From assembly GCA_964016885.1 (NCBI GenBank), contig OZ024740.1, positions 6,840,450-6,904,449 on the forward strand: a stretch of 64,000 nt of DNA. Reading direction: 5' to 3'. The notes beneath the pieces are model-generated. The model made no database searches, was not told the origin of the DNA, and saw only the letters and a list, made by a program, of their open reading frames with translations. A program made the translations under genes and the position numbers. The first letter of the stretch is position 1; each line of letters begins with the position of its first letter. This DNA comes from Eledone cirrhosa. Taxonomy: Eukaryota > Mollusca > Cephalopoda > Octopoda > Eledonidae. Positions 62,000 to 64,000 of this stretch are shown piece by piece.

Positions 62000-64000
62000 T
62001 ACTCAGATTCTCAGGCTCTATTTGTGACAGACATTACCCCCAAAATACTCAAATCCTAAGGAAGAATTTGTGAGAGACATTACCCCGAAATACTCAGATC
62101 CTAAGGCAGTATTTGTGAGCGACATTATCCCAAAATACTCAGATTCTAAGGCTGTATTTGTGAGAGACATTACCCCAAAATACTCAGATCCTATGGCAGT
62201 ATTTGTGAGAGACATTACCCCAAAATACTGAGATCCTAAGGCAGTATTTGTGGGAGACATTACCCCAAAATACTGAGATCCTAAGGCTGTATTTGTGAGA
62301 GACATTACCCCAAAATACTGAGACCCTAAGGCAGTATTTGTGAGATACATTACCCCAAAATACTCAGATCCTAAGGCAGTATTTGTGAGAGACATTACCC
62401 CAAAATACTGAGATACTAAGGCAGTATTTGTGAGAGACATTACCCCCAAATACTCAGATCCTAAGGCAGTATTTGTGAGAGACATTACCCCAAAATACTC
62501 AGATCCTAAGGCTGTAATTGTGAGAGACATGACCCCAAAATACTGAGATCCTAAGGCTGTATTTGTGAGAGACATTACCCCAAAATACGCAGATCCTAAG
62601 GCAGTATTTGTGAGAAACATTACACCAAAATACTCAGATCCTAAGGCAGTATTTATGAGAGACATTACCCCAAAATACTCAGATCCTAAGGCAGTATTTG
62701 TGAGAGACATTACCCCAAAATACTCAGATCCTAAGACAGTATTTGTGAGAGACATTACCCCAAAATACTCAGATCCTAAGGCAGTGTTTGTGAGAGACAT
62801 TACATCAAAATACTCAGATCCTAAGGCTGTATTTGTGAGAGACATTACCCCAAAATACTCAGATCCTAAGGCTGTATTTATGAGAGACATTACCCCAAAA
62901 TACTCAGATCCTAAGGCTGTATTTGTGAGAGACATTACACCAAAATACTCAGATCCTAAGGCTGTATTTATGAGAGACATTACCCCCAAAATACTCAGAT
63001 CCTAAGGCTGTACTTGTGAGAGACATTACCCCAAAATACTGAGATCCTAAGGCTGTATTTGTGAGAGACATTACCCCAAAATACTCAGATCCAAAGGCAG
63101 TATTTGTGAGAGACATTAGCCCAAAATACTCAGATCCTAAGGCTGTGTTTGTGAGAGACATTACCCCAAAATACTCAGATCTTAAGGCAGTATTTATGAG
63201 AGACATTACCCCAAAATACTGAGATCCTAAGACTGTATTTGTGAGAGACATTATCCCAAAATACTGAGATTCTAAGGCTGTATTTTTGAGAGACATTACC
63301 CCAAAATACTCAGATCCTCAGGCTGTATTTGTGGGAGACATTACCCCAAAATACTCAGATCCTAAGGTAGTGTTTGTGAGAGACATTATCCCAAAATACT
63401 CAGATCCTAAGGCTGTATTTGTGAGAGACATTACCCCAAAATACTCAGATCCTAAGGCAGTATTTGTGAGAGACATTACCCCAAAATACTCAGATCCTAA
63501 GGCTGTATTTGTGAGCGACATTACCCCAAAATACTCAGATCCTAAGGCTGTATTTGTGAGAGACAATACCCCAAAATACTCAGATCCTAAGGCAGTATTT
63601 GTGAGAGACAATAACACAAAATACTCAGATCCTAAGGCAGTATTTGGGAGAGACATTACCCCCCAAAATACTCAGATCCTAAGGCTGTATTTGTGAGAGA
63701 CATTACCCCAAAATACTGAGACCCTAAGGCAGTATTTGTGAGATACATTACCCCAAAATACTCAGATCCTAAGGCAGTATTCGTGAGAGACATTACCCCA
63801 AAATACACAGATCCTAAGGCAGTATTTGTGTGAGACATTACCCCAAAATACTCAGATCCTAAGGCTGTAATTGTGAGAGACATGACCCCAAAATACTGAG
63901 ATCCTAAGGCTGTATTTGTGAGAGACATTACCCCAAAATACGCAGATCCTAAGGCAGTATTTGTGAGAAACATTACACCAAAATACTCAGATCCTAAGGC
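62000..64000 (+). repeat. Distant copy of 10,182-12,182 (offset 51,818)
   Basis: From the landmark at 62,000 to the window end, the sequence follows 10,182-12,182 without any indel. I noticed one substitution (GATCTTAAGG near 63,182). The monomer just before the landmark carries GAGAGGTATT, like 2,240, 4,896 and 59,735, not the GAGAGACATT found before 10,182. The junction therefore joins two left-hand contexts. The copy continues beyond the window. Confidence 0.9.
63307..63668 (+). repeat. Core cassette 23, 8 monomers, six-C tail (copy of 7)
   Basis: No difference from cassette 7 was noticed at offset 51,818, including GACAATAACAC and the six-C tail. Confidence 0.88.

Larger units (their letters stand above)
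1..64000 (+). repeat. 45-bp satellite array, about 1,420 head-to-tail monomers
   Basis: Every stretch of the window aligns to one 45-bp unit beginning TACTCAGATCCTAAGG and ending ACATTACCCCAAAA, always in the same orientation. The consensus is about 40% GC and has no CpG; CpG appears only in variants such as GAGCGAC, TACGCAG, ACCGCAAAA and GACGTT. The commonest variable sites are 5 (C, G, rarely A), 18 (T/A) and 21 (A/G). The best-conserved parts are AAAATACT, GATCCTAAG and TTTGTGAG. Off-length monomers mostly come from extra C in the C-tract (46 or 47 bp) or from single-base losses (44 bp). Each monomer has a GATC and a CCTNAGG site, so digestion at either should give a 45-bp ladder. No flank is visible on either side, so total array size is unknown. 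Family and species are not recognised. A role in heterochromatin or a centromere is inference from length and organisation only. Confidence 0.98.

Noticed and set aside
1..64000. Many open reading frames of 60-395 codons on both strands
   Set aside because: They follow from a 45-bp (3 x 15) monomer with one stop-free frame per strand. They begin and end at TGA, TAA or TAG monomer variants and at 44-, 46- or 47-bp monomers. They overlap on opposite strands and have no non-repeat sequence, signal, start context or domain.
1..64000. CRISPR array
   Set aside because: The direct repeats abut with no unique spacers, the repeat units themselves vary, and there are no cas genes or leader.
1..64000. 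Telomere-like TTTTGGGG on the minus strand
   Set aside because: It occurs once per 45-bp monomer, not as an uninterrupted short repeat, so it is a fixed part of the satellite and not a telomere.
1..64000. G-quadruplex potential of the GGGG runs on the minus strand
   Set aside because: Runs are about 41 bases apart, far longer than usual loops. Only the six-C monomers have a longer run, still a single tract.
1..64000. CENP-B box
   Set aside because: The monomer has no match to the TTCG...A..CGGG pattern, and CpG is absent from the consensus.
1..64000. tRNA, rRNA or other RNA genes and promoters
   Set aside because: No stretch departs from the 45-bp unit enough to hold such a gene. TATTTG/AAATAC motifs are part of every monomer.
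1..64000. Assembly artefact as the full explanation for the HOR structure
   Set aside because: Blocks share nested private variants at several independent offsets, which a simple collapse or duplication error would not create. Individual near-identical pairs, such as 1-5,312, still need read support.

Overview
The whole 64,000-base window is one uninterrupted tandem-repeat (satellite) array. The monomer is 45 bp and about 1,420 copies run head to tail in one orientation. I see no unique sequence, transposon, RNA gene or believable protein gene from end to end. Monomer positions used below: 1 is the T of TACTCAGATCCTAAGG, and 42-45 is the AAAA that ends ACATTACCCCAAAA. The consensus is about 40% GC (18 of 45) and has no CpG. 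An array this long with layered higher-order repeats points to a eukaryotic chromosome, such as centromeric or pericentromeric, subtelomeric, sex-chromosome or B-chromosome heterochromatin. I do not recognise the satellite and cannot name the species.

The monomers are not random copies. They carry heritable variants: C/G/A at 5, T/A at 18, A/G at 21, and rarer marks such as CCTCAGG, GTGGGAG, GACAAT and GAGCGAC. There are also length variants of 43, 44, 46, 47 and 50 bp. These marks occur in fixed order, so the array is a nested higher-order repeat (HOR). The most widespread unit is a cassette of about 11 monomers (496 bp when complete). Its head is CCTCAGG + GTGGGAG followed by AAGGTAGTG + ATTATCC. 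Its tail is ATTTGGGAGAG followed by five or six C. I place 23 copies.

Layout: 1-5,312 is a tandem pair of 2,656-bp blocks. 4,907-13,316 holds 2.2-3.2 kb tandem units. 13,317-20,458 is mosaic, with 1,896-bp and 766-bp duplications. 20,459-28,664 is a tandem pair of about 4.06 and 4.15 kb. 28,665-39,839 is mosaic, with a 4,101-bp periodicity and then scrambled short blocks. 39,840 to about 50,150 has three and a half units of a 2.5-3.3 kb HOR. From about 50,150 to 58,029 the array returns to variants seen at the left edge. 58,030-64,000 replays 3,192-12,182 almost base for base. The window therefore starts to repeat itself at a spacing of about 52-55 kb.

The monomer length is a multiple of three and one frame per strand lacks stops. 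Many overlapping open frames therefore appear on both strands (15-residue units VRDITPKYSDPKAVF on + and MSLTNTALGSEYFGV on -). I treat them as by-products of the repeat and annotate no CDS. The interesting biology is the array's architecture: recent block amplification, unequal exchange, landmark monomers confined to zones, and a small inverted repeat in every monomer.
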